Origin: Pelagibacterales bacterium SAG-MED50
Lineage (GTDB): Bacteria; Pseudomonadota; Alphaproteobacteria; Pelagibacterales; Pelagibacteraceae
Assembly (NCBI GenBank): GCA_014653385.1
Contig: JACWER010000010.1
Span: 1 to 56,006 of the forward strand
Direction of reading: 5' to 3'
DNA length: 56,006 nt
This document shows, in pieces, positions 26,056 through 34,454 of the stretch (position 1 is its first letter; each line of letters opens with the position of its first letter). The notes beneath the pieces were generated by a model. It ran no database searches, was not told where the DNA came from, and was given only the letters and a program-made list of their open reading frames with translations. The position numbers and the translations under genes were made by a program.

Positions 26056-27452
26056 TGTTATCAGCAAATTTATCAGCAATATTTTATTTAATTTCAGGGG
26101 TATTATTTATTTTAGCATTAAGAGGTCTCTCTTCACCAGAGACATCTAGACAGGGAAATTTCTTTGGAATTTTAGGGATGATCATTGCAATCACAGTCAC
26201 ATTTTTATCTATCGGTAATTTTTCAACTGGATTTGCAATTGTTTTAATTTTTCTTTTAATAGGTGGATTAATAGGTGCTTTTATAGCTTATAAAATTCCA
26301 ATGACAGCGATGCCAGAACTAGTTGCTGGTTTCCATAGTTTGGTCGGTCTTGCGGCTGTATTTGTTGCAATAGCTGCTTTTTTAAATCCAGAAGCTTTTA
26401 ATTTAGGCTCACAAGGAAACATAAAACTTGGAAGCTTAATAGAAATGTCAATTGGCGCAGCAGTTGGTGCTATAACCTTTTCAGGTTCAATAATTGCATT
26501 CTTAAAACTTCAAGGAATTATGTCAGGTTCGCCTATAACTTTTAAAGGTCAACACCCACTTAATGCTTTAATTTTAATCTCTATAATAGTTATTATCTAT
26601 TTACTTTGTTCAACACAATCCTCTAATTTATTTTGGATATTACTTGCAATATCCTTTTTGATTGGTTTTTTATTAATAATTCCAATTGGTGGTGCGGATA
26701 TGCCAGTTGTAATTTCTATGTTAAATTCTTACTCAGGTTGGGCTGCGGCTGGAATTGGATTTACTCTAGAAAATACTGCATTAATAATTACAGGAGCATT
26801 AGTTGGATCGTCTGGTGCAATTTTATCTTACATAATGTGCAAAGGAATGAATAGATCATTCTTTAATGTTATTTTGGGTGGTTTTGGTGCAACTGAACAA
26901 TCATCATCATCACAAAATAAAGAACAAAGACCAGTTAAAAATGGAAATGCAGATGACGCTGCTTTTCTAATGAAGAATGCTTCATCAGTAATTATTGTGC
27001 CAGGTTATGGTATGGCTGTTGCACAAGCACAACATGCTTTAAGAGAGATGGTTGATACATTAAAAAAGAACGACATAAAAGTTTCTTATGCAATTCATCC
27101 TGTTGCAGGGCGAATGCCAGGGCATATGAATGTCTTACTTGCAGAAGCAAATGTTCCGTATGACGAAGTATTTGAGTTAGAAGAAATTAATAATGATTTT
27201 GCAAATGCAGATGTAGCTTTTGTTATTGGCGCTAATGATGTAACAAATCCAGTTGCAAAAACAGATCCACAAAGCCCAATTTATGGTATGCCAGTTCTTG
27301 ATGTTGAAAAATGTAAGTCAGTACTATTTGTTAAACGTAGCTTGTCACCTGGTTATGCTGGAATTGATAATGATCTATTTTATAAAGAAAATACTCTAAT
27401 GTTGTTTGCTGATGCAAAAAAAATGACAGAGGATATAACTAAAAATCTATAG
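26055..27452 (+). CDS. pntB: NAD(P) transhydrogenase subunit beta (PntB)
   Basis: A 465-residue subunit with eight or nine transmembrane helices in the first 260 residues (domain II, proton channel) and a soluble NADP(H)-binding domain III from about residue 311 (VIIVPGYGMAVAQAQHALRE). The channel segment includes MPELVAGFHSLVGLAAV, where the His-containing helix is expected to take part in proton transfer. Domain III contains HPVAGRMPGHMNVLLAEA, GANDVTNP and the KRSLSPGYAGIDNDLF loop, all classical. With PntAA and PntAB it supplies NADPH for biosynthesis. The following transaldolase begins 8 nt later. Confidence 0.97.
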   Translation: MLSANLSAIFYLISGVLFILALRGLSSPETSRQGNFFGILGMIIAITVTFLSIGNFSTGFAIVLIFLLIGGLIGAFIAYKIPMTAMPELVAGFHSLVGLAAVFVAIAAFLNPEAFNLGSQGNIKLGSLIEMSIGAAVGAITFSGSIIAFLKLQGIMSGSPITFKGQHPLNALILISIIVIIYLLCSTQSSNLFWILLAISFLIGFLLIIPIGGADMPVVISMLNSYSGWAAAGIGFTLENTALIITGALVGSSGAILSYIMCKGMNRSFFNVILGGFGATEQSSSSQNKEQRPVKNGNADDAAFLMKNASSVIIVPGYGMAVAQAQHALREMVDTLKKNDIKVSYAIHPVAGRMPGHMNVLLAEANVPYDEVFELEEINNDFANADVAFVIGANDVTNPVAKTDPQSPIYGMPVLDVEKCKSVLFVKRSLSPGYAGIDNDLFYKENTLMLFADAKKMTEDITKNL

Positions 27453-27460
27453 GTTTAAAT

Positions 27461-28159
27461 TTGAATACAAAAATATTTTGTGACATTGCGGAGTTAGATC
27501 AAATTAAAAAATTTATTAAAAAAAAAATTGTTAAAGGACTTACAACCAATCCAAGCTTAATGAGAAAAGCTGGAGCAAAAGATTATAAATCTTATTCAAA
27601 AAAAATTCTTAAAATTTGTAATAATAAACCGGTATCTCTTGAGGTGTTTGCAGATGAATATGAAACAATAAAAATTCAAGCAATGAAAATTAATACTTGG
27701 GGAAAAAATGTTTATGTAAAAGTACCAGTTGCTAATTCTAAGGGTAAATTTATGGGTCGTATTATTAAAGAGTTAAATAGTCAAAATATAAAACTTAACA
27801 TAACAGCTGTTTATAGCGCCAAGCAAACGGAAAAGATTTTAAAGTTAATTAATAAAGAATCAAAAGTAATTATTTCTATTTTTGCAGGAAGAGCAGGTGA
27901 TACCGGCAAAGATCCAGTACCAGAATTTGTTAAGAGTATTAGATTGGCTAAGAGATTTAAGAATGTTGAGATATTATGGGCCAGTGTTCGTGAGCCTTAT
28001 AATTATTTACAAGCAAAACAATTGGGTTGTCATATCATTACTGTTCCACCGACTATTATTGAAAAAATAGAAAACTTTGGAAAATCATTTGATCAACTCA
28101 CAAAAGAAACAGTTAAAGCTTTTTTAGTAGACAGTAAAATATCTAATTTTAAAATCTAG
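27461..28159 (+). CDS. Transaldolase, small (TalC/fructose-6-phosphate aldolase-like) type
   Basis: A 232-residue class I aldolase of the short transaldolase group. It begins MNTKIFCDIAELDQIKKF and has LTTNPSLMRKAG, then the Schiff-base lysine at Lys87 in VYVKVPVA. ISIFAGRAGDTGKDP and WASVREPYNYLQAKQLGC are close to the family consensus. It would transfer dihydroxyacetone units between sugar phosphates in the non-oxidative pentose pathway, matching the transketolase gene in the opposing cluster. The start is a TTG at 27461 preceded by an AGG ribosome site; no ATG lies near the correct N-terminus. It ends 8 nt before the convergent initiator tRNA gene. Confidence 0.88.
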   Translation: MNTKIFCDIAELDQIKKFIKKKIVKGLTTNPSLMRKAGAKDYKSYSKKILKICNNKPVSLEVFADEYETIKIQAMKINTWGKNVYVKVPVANSKGKFMGRIIKELNSQNIKLNITAVYSAKQTEKILKLINKESKVIISIFAGRAGDTGKDPVPEFVKSIRLAKRFKNVEILWASVREPYNYLQAKQLGCHIITVPPTIIEKIENFGKSFDQLTKETVKAFLVDSKISNFKI

Positions 28160-28167
28160 CTTGGAAT

Positions 28168-28244
<77 letters not shown>

Positions 28245-28250
28245 GTATAC

Positions 28251-28445
28251 TCAAATTCTATTTTTAAGTTTATTTAATTTTTTAACTCTCTTAATGTTTT
28301 CTTGGAGAATTCTTTTTTTTTTCTCTGAAGGTTTTTCATAAGTATTCTTTAATTTTATGACCTTAAAAAATCCATCACGTTGAAGTTTTCTTTTAAGAAC
28401 TCTAAGAGCTTGTTCAATATTATTATCTTTAACTTCAATTTTCAT
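28251..28445 (-). CDS. rpsU: 30S ribosomal protein S21
   Basis: A 64-residue small-subunit protein. The start MKIEVKDNNIEQALRVLKRK is the S21 signature, followed by GFFKVIKLKNTYEKPSEKKK and a basic tail. S21 lies on the 30S platform and helps base-pair initiation with mRNA. Length and composition are normal for the family. It sits between trcR (53 nt upstream) and the initiator tRNA, which begins 6 nt after its stop on the same strand, so two translation-initiation components are adjacent. Confidence 0.96.
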   Translation of the reverse strand: MKIEVKDNNIEQALRVLKRKLQRDGFFKVIKLKNTYEKPSEKKKRILQENIKRVKKLNKLKNRI

Positions 28446-28498
28446 AATTTTTCTAAAAGTGAGTAATTAGCATTATAAAATTTTGATGTCTATCAAAT

Positions 28499-29086
28499 TT
28501 ATTCATTGTTAGAAGATTCTTTTGATTGTTTTGCCTTTTCTTTTTCTTTTTTTTCTCTCTTTATTCTTCTTTCAGCTTTTTCTAAAGCTTCTACTAGATC
28601 CTTTTGACTAAACAAATTTAAGGCTACAGGATCCTTTGGATTTAAGTTATTGTAATTCCAATAGCTCTTATTTCTAATTGAAGTAACAGAATTTTTAGTA
28701 ATACCAATTAATTTTGCTATTTGTGAGTCTTTGAGCATATTATGTTGTCTGATAAGCCATAAAGCCGAGTCAGGTTTGTCCTGTCTCTTTGATAGAGGAA
28801 TATATTTTTTAGTTTTTTTTTCTGTGTTAGATATTTTAATATCAGCGCTTTTAATTTGAAGAGCTCTATTTTCATCTTTAGAAGATAATTCAATTTCTTC
28901 TCTAGATAATTGTCCTGAGATAATTGGATTATAAGCTTTTATTCCTTTTGCAACTTCACCATCCGCAATTCCTTGAATTTCCACCTCATGTAGATTACAG
29001 AAACTAGCAATCTGTTTAAAAGTTAATGTTGTGTTCTCTACTAGCCAAACAGCAGTGGCCATTGGCATTAATGGTGCGTTAGACAT
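28499..29086 (-). CDS. trcR: TrcR-like cell-cycle transcriptional regulator (DUF1013)
   Basis: A 195-residue protein of the alphaproteobacterial DUF1013/TrcR family. The N-terminus (MSNAPLMPMATAVWLVENTT) and TFKQIASFCNLHEVEIQGIADG form a helix-turn-helix-like module; a second one is DKPDSALWLIRQHNMLKDSQ followed by IAKLIGITKNSVTSIRNKSYW. The C-terminal 30 residues are a Lys/Glu-rich coiled helix. In Caulobacter the protein is described as a cell-cycle regulator of transcription. The gene abuts rpmE with no spacer: its ATG is at 29086 and the rpmE stop ends at 29087. In Pelagibacter the target genes are unknown. Confidence 0.88.
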   Translation of the reverse strand: MSNAPLMPMATAVWLVENTTLTFKQIASFCNLHEVEIQGIADGEVAKGIKAYNPIISGQLSREEIELSSKDENRALQIKSADIKISNTEKKTKKYIPLSKRQDKPDSALWLIRQHNMLKDSQIAKLIGITKNSVTSIRNKSYWNYNNLNPKDPVALNLFSQKDLVEALEKAERRIKREKKEKEKAKQSKESSNNE

Positions 29087-29317
29087 TTAATTTTTATTAT
29101 CTGATTTAAAGTTTTGAAATTTTTTATTAAATTTACTTATTCTACCTTTATCCATTAATTTTTGTTTTCCACCAGTCCAAGCAGAATGTGATTTTGGGTC
29201 TATTTCCAGCTTAAGGACCTCACCTTCTTTCCCCCAAGTTGATTTTGTTTCAAACTGGGTTCCATCAGTCATTTCTACTTTAATTTTGTGGTAATTTGGG
29301 TGTATGTCCTTTTTCAT
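29087..29317 (-). CDS. rpmE: 50S ribosomal protein L31
   Basis: A 76-residue L31 of the form without the zinc-binding cysteines. Characteristic segments are [40 protein letters not shown] and [20 protein letters not shown]. The protein bridges the 50S and 30S subunits near the central protuberance. It lies immediately upstream of trcR on the same strand and 35 nt downstream of the inositol monophosphatase gene, so it ends the long sugar-metabolism and translation run that starts at transketolase. Confidence 0.96.
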   Translation of the reverse strand: MKKDIHPNYHKIKVEMTDGTQFETKSTWGKEGEVLKLEIDPKSHSAWTGGKQKLMDKGRISKFNKKFQNFKSDNKN

Positions 29318-29352
29318 ATCGAGACTTATAACAAAAGAATTTTATAACACAA

Positions 29353-30093
29353 TTAAAAGTTAACTAAATTTTCTAACATTTTGTCATTAATTGCAGTACT
29401 TGAAGCCTTAATATCAATTTTATTTACATCAAATTTATGAATATCGTTTACTATTCCTCCCGCTTCTTTGACCAATATCTCCCCAGCAGCAATATCCCAT
29501 AAGTTAATCTTATTATGAAAAAAACCATCAAGTCTACCACATGCAACATAAGCCAAATCTAAGGCAGCACACCCACTATATCTCATATTAAGATCACTAA
29601 ATTTAACACCTTCATGGTTACTTGAAAATAGACAATCATCAATGGAATTCTTTTTTGATACTCTTAGTCTTTGGTTATTTAAGAAAGCCCCTTTATCTTT
29701 TTCAGCAAAAAACATTTCATCTTTGATTGGGTCAAAAATTAAACCACTTACAATTTCCTCTTTGGATTGAAGAGCAATGCTGATTGCAAAGTGAGGTATG
29801 CCATGTAAAAAGTTTGTTGTTCCATCAATTGGGTCAATAATCCAAATATTTTCTTTATCATTATTTTTAATCACACCAGTTTCTTCAGTTATAAAGGAGT
29901 AGTTTTTTTTAATTTTTGATAATTCTTCAATTAAAATTTTTTCTACATATCTGTCTGTTTTAGTAACAAAATCATAAGGTCCTTTTTTTGATACTTGTAA
30001 TTTTTCAACCTCACCAAAATCTCTAATAATAGATTTAGATGCTTTTTCTGCAGCTTTAATCATTATGTTGAGATTTGCAGATATAGAAATCAT
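29353..30093 (-). CDS. suhB: Inositol monophosphatase family protein (SuhB-like)
   Basis: A 246-residue lithium-sensitive phosphatase family member. The Mg-binding set is clear: Glu70-Glu71 (FITEETG), Asp87 and Asp90 in IDPIDGTTNFLHGIP, and the C-terminal NLWDIAAGEILVKEAGG with the third Asp. It hydrolyses inositol phosphate or related sugar or nucleotide phosphates; in enterobacteria SuhB also acts in rRNA transcription antitermination. The gene follows efp by 5 nt. The same fba-thiE-efp-suhB order occurs in other alphaproteobacteria. The N-terminal Met-rich 12 residues look slightly longer than average. Confidence 0.9.
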   Translation of the reverse strand: MISISANLNIMIKAAEKASKSIIRDFGEVEKLQVSKKGPYDFVTKTDRYVEKILIEELSKIKKNYSFITEETGVIKNNDKENIWIIDPIDGTTNFLHGIPHFAISIALQSKEEIVSGLIFDPIKDEMFFAEKDKGAFLNNQRLRVSKKNSIDDCLFSSNHEGVKFSDLNMRYSGCAALDLAYVACGRLDGFFHNKINLWDIAAGEILVKEAGGIVNDIHKFDVNKIDIKASSTAINDKMLENLVNF

Positions 30094-30098
30094 TATGA

Positions 30099-30659
30099 TT
30101 ATATCTTTTTTATATATTCTAGGGTTCTTGTATCAACAATTACTTCATCGCCAGAATCAATAAACGGTGGAACTTGAATATTTAAACCATTATCTAGTGT
30201 AGCAGGTTTGTAGGATGATGAAACTGTTTGACCTTTAAGTGCTACATCTGTTGTTTCAATTTTACATGTAACTTGATTTGGAAGTTCGACTGAAATTGGG
30301 TTATCGTTATAAAAACTTACTGAGACTTGAAGATTTTCAGTCATTAACTTTCCTTTTTCTCCAATAATATTTTTTTTTATTTCAATCTGTTCAAATGTTT
30401 TAGGGTCCATAAAAAAATAATTATTTTCATCATCATACAAATAATTAAACGTTGTCTCTTCTAGTGATGCTTTTTCAACAGTTTCACTAGATCTAAATCT
30501 CTCATTTAATTTTGTGTTTTTACCTACACTTTTCATTTCTACTTGAGCAAATGCTCCACCTTTACCTGGTTTCACATGTTGAGTCTTTAGGACTTGCCAT
30601 AAATCATTTTTATATTCTAAAAGCATTCCTACTCTTATTTCTCCTGCATTAATTTTCAT
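30099..30659 (-). CDS. efp: Elongation factor P
   Basis: A 186-residue EF-P with three beta-barrel domains. The loop carrying the post-translationally modified residue is HVKPGKGGAF with Lys33 at its tip, corresponding to Lys34 in E. coli, so an EpmA-type modification is possible. The C-terminal OB domain ends with TGETVKV-like sequence here as SGDEVIVDTRTLEYIKKI. EF-P rescues ribosomes stalled at polyproline. The ATG overlaps the stop of thiE by 4 nt, so the two are translationally coupled. Confidence 0.97.
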   Translation of the reverse strand: MKINAGEIRVGMLLEYKNDLWQVLKTQHVKPGKGGAFAQVEMKSVGKNTKLNERFRSSETVEKASLEETTFNYLYDDENNYFFMDPKTFEQIEIKKNIIGEKGKLMTENLQVSVSFYNDNPISVELPNQVTCKIETTDVALKGQTVSSSYKPATLDNGLNIQVPPFIDSGDEVIVDTRTLEYIKKI

Positions 30660-31276
30660 TTAAGTTTTTCTATAGTTTCTAAAGGTTTATATTTTTTATT
30701 ATTCCAAACGTAGCCTGAGATAGCTAATAAATTAGCATTGTTCAATAACAGTTTTTTATAATTATTGAAATTTATTCCTCCAATTGCAACTATTGGGGTT
30801 TTGGTTAACTTTTTTACTTTATTTAAAATTTTTGTTGAAGCATTAAACTTTACTTTTTTCGTTGTAGTAGAAAAAAAAGCACCAAAGGCAATATAACTAG
30901 CTTTTTCTTTGATAGCTACTCTAGCTAATTTAATAGAGTTATGACAAGTAATTCCTATAATTTTATTTCCAACTATTTTTCTTGCCTCACTTAAACTCAT
31001 ATCTTTTTGTCCTAAATGACATCCATCAGCATTAAGTTTTTTTGAAAGTATAGGATCGTCATTTACTAAAAATTTTACTCCATTCTTTTTACAAATTTGA
31101 TTGATTTTTTTCCCAATTATAATTTTTTGTTTGAACGAATATTTTTTAAGCCTCAATTGAAATAGACTTATCTTACCAGTTTTAAGTACTTCTTTTAAAT
31201 CTTGATAAAAGTGAGGGTATATTTTGTTTGGGGAAATTAGATAAATATATTTTTTTTTACTTATTCTCAAGTTCAC
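30656..31276 (-). CDS. thiE: Thiamine phosphate synthase (ThiE-like)
   Basis: A 206-residue TIM-barrel protein. It has the ThiE features FQLRLKKYS (strand 2), FLVNDDPILSKKLNADGCHL (with the ThiE-type GxHLGQ motif as CHLGQKD), IGITCHN, and the C-terminal phosphate site AIGGIN. The enzyme couples hydroxymethylpyrimidine diphosphate with thiazole phosphate. The Asp-Gly-x-His-Leu-Gly-Gln-x-Asp set is intact. Divergence elsewhere is high, so a TenI-like regulator role cannot be excluded. Its start lies 20 nt inside the end of the aldolase gene. ThiD at 50195 is the other thiamine gene in the window. Confidence 0.85.
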   Translation of the reverse strand: MNLRISKKKYIYLISPNKIYPHFYQDLKEVLKTGKISLFQLRLKKYSFKQKIIIGKKINQICKKNGVKFLVNDDPILSKKLNADGCHLGQKDMSLSEARKIVGNKIIGITCHNSIKLARVAIKEKASYIAFGAFFSTTTKKVKFNASTKILNKVKKLTKTPIVAIGGINFNNYKKLLLNNANLLAISGYVWNNKKYKPLETIEKLK

Positions 31277-32267
31277 TAGACCATTTACCTTGAGCTGCTA
31301 AAGTATTCATGTTTGCTCTATGATTAAAAATATTTTGAGTTCCTTCGATATCTTTAATATCTTTTGACCAAAATTTTAGGGCACTTTGTTGAAGAGCTCT
31401 TCCATATGAGTAAGTCATTATAAAATTAGTATTATTATTTTTATTAATTAGATTTAAATTTTCAGTTGCCTCTATTTCAGATTGACCTCCTGATAAAAAG
31501 GCTATTCCAGGCACTTCATTTGGAACAGATTTTTTAAGGCACTCAAGTGTTTTGAGGGAAACTTCCTCATTAGAAATTTTATTTTTTGATTTATTTCCTG
31601 CTAGGATCATGTTTGGTTTTAAAATTATGCCTGTTAAATCAATCTTATGAATAATTAATTCTTCAAAACATTTTTGAATTACTTCTGAAGTTTTGGTTAA
31701 ACAATCTTCAGCATAATGTTCGCCATCCATTAAAACCTCTGGCTCTACAATTGGAACCATTTCACATTCCTGAACAAGTGCAGAGTACCTTGCTAGAGCG
31801 TGTGCATTTGAATTAATTGCAAGTTGGCTTGGATATTTTTTACTAATGTTATAAACACCTCTCCATTTTGTAAATCTTGCTCCAAGTTCATAATATTTTT
31901 TTAATCTTGCTCTTAGCCCATCTAAACCTTCGGTAACTTTTTCATCTAATGAATTTGCTAAATCTTTTGCACCAGTATCTACTTTAATTCCTGGAAGTGC
32001 TCCTGTTTCTAAGATCATGGAAGGAATTGTTTTTCCATCATTTGATATTTGATTGATTGTTTCATCATATAGAATAACACCACCAATGCAGTCTTTCATA
32101 CTATCAGCTGAAAAAAGTGTTTCTCTAAATAGAAGTCTATTTTCTGGTGATGATTGAATGTTTACAGACTCCAATCTTTTAGTCATAGTTCCATTACTTT
32201 CGTCTGCAGCAAGTATACCTTTGCCCTTCGAAAGAATTTTAAGAGCAATTTTATTTAGTTCTGACAT
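31257..32267 (-). CDS. fba: Fructose-bisphosphate aldolase class I
   Basis: A 336-residue eukaryote-like class I aldolase. GKGILAADESNGTMTKRL near the N-terminus, KWRGVYNIS, VPIVEPEVLMDG, the Schiff-base Lys217 in GIILKPNMILAG, and AFLSGGQSEIEATENL are all diagnostic. It makes or splits fructose-1,6-bisphosphate through a Schiff base and needs no metal, which may be useful in iron- and zinc-poor seawater. It is encoded 1 nt after pgk and overlaps thiE. Together with GAPDH and PGK it forms a lower glycolysis/gluconeogenesis block. Confidence 0.96.
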   Translation of the reverse strand: MSELNKIALKILSKGKGILAADESNGTMTKRLESVNIQSSPENRLLFRETLFSADSMKDCIGGVILYDETINQISNDGKTIPSMILETGALPGIKVDTGAKDLANSLDEKVTEGLDGLRARLKKYYELGARFTKWRGVYNISKKYPSQLAINSNAHALARYSALVQECEMVPIVEPEVLMDGEHYAEDCLTKTSEVIQKCFEELIIHKIDLTGIILKPNMILAGNKSKNKISNEEVSLKTLECLKKSVPNEVPGIAFLSGGQSEIEATENLNLINKNNNTNFIMTYSYGRALQQSALKFWSKDIKDIEGTQNIFNHRANMNTLAAQGKWSSELENK

Positions 32268-32268
32268 A

Positions 32269-33447
32269 TTAATTTAGAGCTTTTATACCAGGAAGTTCTT
32301 TACCTTCAAGATATTCTAAGAAGGCTCCACCAGCAGTTGAAACAAAATTAAAATCTTTTATTGAATCTAAACTATTTAATAATGAAACTGTATCTCCCCC
32401 TCCAACAACGGAATATATTTTGTTAGACTTATTATTTTCAATTATCTTTTTGGCAATTTCAATACTACCATTAGCAAAGCTAGGATTTTCAAAATATCCT
32501 GCAGGCCCATTCCACAAAATAGTATTACTTTTATCAATAATATTTTTAATCATACTAATAGTTTTTGGACCTATATCTAAAATTATATCATCTGGTGAGA
32601 TTTCATTTAATTCTTTTATTTGACCAGAGTCTTTTAAATTTTTTCCCACAATAACATCCTGAGGGTAAATTATTCTGCAGCTTGTTGTTTCTGAAAGTGA
32701 AAAAATTTCTTTTATAATTTGATTAATGTTTTCTTCTTGTAAAGATTTCCCAATATTGTTTCCAGTGTATTTGATAATATTATTAGCCATTCCACCCACA
32801 ATTATAATATTATCAAATTTTGGTATTAAATTTTTAATTATATTGATTTTAGTCGAGACTTTTGAGCCTCCAATAATACAGGTTATAGGTTTTTTAATTT
32901 TAAAAGTAATTTTTTTTAAAGCAACAACTTCTAAATTAAATTGTAATCCACAAAAAGAAGGTAAAAATTTTGTTATTGCATCAATTGATGCGTGTGCTCT
33001 ATGAGAACATGAAAAAGCATCATTCACATAAATGTCAGCTAAGGTTGCAAGATGTTTTGCAAATTGTTGATTATTTATCTCTTCCTCAGGATAAAATCTT
33101 ATATTTTCTAACATGACTATTTTTTCATCATCATTTTCAAATAGATCTATGCCGTCTATCTCTTTAACATCTTTAGAAATGAGTTTTATATTTTGACTTA
33201 ATTTTATCTCTAAATTTTTACATATTGGTTTAAGGGAAAGCTCGTTTATAACTTTTCCTTTTGGTCTTCCAACATGAGAAATAATTATAATTTTTACATT
33301 TTGAGAAATTAGAAAATTTAAAGTAGGTAGAATTTTATCAATTCTCGTTGTGTCAGTTATTTTATCTCCAAGTAAAGGAACATTTAAATCTAATCTTAAT
33401 AATATCTTTTTATTATTAAGATTGGTTTCTTCTTTTATACTTTTCAT
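32269..33447 (-). CDS. pgk: Phosphoglycerate kinase
   Basis: A 392-residue PGK with the N-domain KKILLRLDLNVPL (substrate Asp and Asn), IIISHVGRPKG, MLENIRFYPEEE and NDAFSCSHRAHAS, and the C-domain nucleotide site GGSKVSTKI and VVGGGDTVSLL. It interconverts 1,3-bisphosphoglycerate and 3-phosphoglycerate with ATP. The usual DxFG-type helix is DAFSCSHRAH; the Gly-to-Ser changes are modest. The start ATG shares its first base with the last base of gap, a one-base overlap, so gap and pgk are cotranslated. Confidence 0.97.
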   Translation of the reverse strand: MKSIKEETNLNNKKILLRLDLNVPLLGDKITDTTRIDKILPTLNFLISQNVKIIIISHVGRPKGKVINELSLKPICKNLEIKLSQNIKLISKDVKEIDGIDLFENDDEKIVMLENIRFYPEEEINNQQFAKHLATLADIYVNDAFSCSHRAHASIDAITKFLPSFCGLQFNLEVVALKKITFKIKKPITCIIGGSKVSTKINIIKNLIPKFDNIIIVGGMANNIIKYTGNNIGKSLQEENINQIIKEIFSLSETTSCRIIYPQDVIVGKNLKDSGQIKELNEISPDDIILDIGPKTISMIKNIIDKSNTILWNGPAGYFENPSFANGSIEIAKKIIENNKSNKIYSVVGGGDTVSLLNSLDSIKDFNFVSTAGGAFLEYLEGKELPGIKALN

Positions 33448-34454
33448 TAAGAAATGTTATGGACGTATTCTGCAATGTCACACATTCTATTCGAAAATCC
33501 CCATTCATTGTCATACCAAGCTGAAATTTTCCCCATATTTTTACCTACAACACTAGTAAGTGATGAGTCTACAATTGCTGATGATGAATTATGATTAAAG
33601 TCAATAGATACTAGTTTTTCTGTTGTTATTTCTAGTACTTTTTTAGACTGGTTTTTTGAAACTTCTTTAAAGGCTTCATTAATTTTTTCTTTGCTAATCT
33701 CTTTTTTTGTGCAAAAAACTAATTCAATAAGGGACACATTTGGAGTTGGAACTCTCATAGCCACACCTTCTAATCTACCTTTTAATGATGGAATTATTTC
33801 TCCTATAGCTTTTGAAGCTCCTGTGGATGTAGGCACAATCGATTGGCTTGCAGATCTTGCTCTTCTTGGGTCTTTGTGAGAATTATCTAAAATTCTTTGA
33901 TCACTTGTAAAAGCATGAATTGTGGTCATAAAACCTTTTTCGATTTCAAAATTTTTATGAAGTGTGTTCGCAACTGGTGCCAAACAATTTGTAGTACAAG
34001 ATGCTGCAGAAATTATTTGATCTTTTTTTGTTAGCTCTTCCTCATTTACCCCGAAAACAATAGTTTTGTCTGCATTTTTACATGGTGCAGAAACTATTAC
34101 TTTTTTTGCACCATTACTGATGTGTGCTAATAATTTTTCTTTCGAATTAAATTTTCCAGTACATTCAAAAACATAATCAACACCAAATTTTTTCCAATTT
34201 ATGTCATCAATTTTTGACTCTTGAGAGAAAGTAATTTTATTTTTATTTATAATTAAATGGTTTTTGTCGTAATCTAGATTTGCATTAAATTTTCCATGAA
34301 CTGAGTCGTACTTAATTAGCGTACAACTAGCTTCAGAATTAGACCTGTTATTGATGTGTTTTATTTTAATATTTTTATTTTGGCTTTCAATAATTGCTCT
34401 AATAACCATTCGACCAATTCTTCCCATACCATTGATGCCAATATTTATAGTCAT
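33447..34454 (-). CDS. gap: Glyceraldehyde-3-phosphate dehydrogenase
   Basis: A 335-residue GAPDH. The Rossmann loop is GINGMGRIGR (residues 6-15), the nucleophile is Cys153 in SAASCTTNCLAPV, and SASQSIVPTSTGASKAIGE and SWYDNEWGFSNRM (as AWYDNEWGFSNRM) complete the active site. At the end of strand beta-2, where NAD-dependent enzymes have Asn-Asp, this protein reads HINNRSNSEA, with Asn36 in place of the Asp that excludes NADP and Arg37 next to it. This suggests NADP(H) can be used, fitting a gluconeogenic direction. The start overlaps the transketolase stop by 4 nt. Confidence 0.97.
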   Translation of the reverse strand: MTINIGINGMGRIGRMVIRAIIESQNKNIKIKHINNRSNSEASCTLIKYDSVHGKFNANLDYDKNHLIINKNKITFSQESKIDDINWKKFGVDYVFECTGKFNSKEKLLAHISNGAKKVIVSAPCKNADKTIVFGVNEEELTKKDQIISAASCTTNCLAPVANTLHKNFEIEKGFMTTIHAFTSDQRILDNSHKDPRRARSASQSIVPTSTGASKAIGEIIPSLKGRLEGVAMRVPTPNVSLIELVFCTKKEISKEKINEAFKEVSKNQSKKVLEITTEKLVSIDFNHNSSSAIVDSSLTSVVGKNMGKISAWYDNEWGFSNRMCDIAEYVHNIS

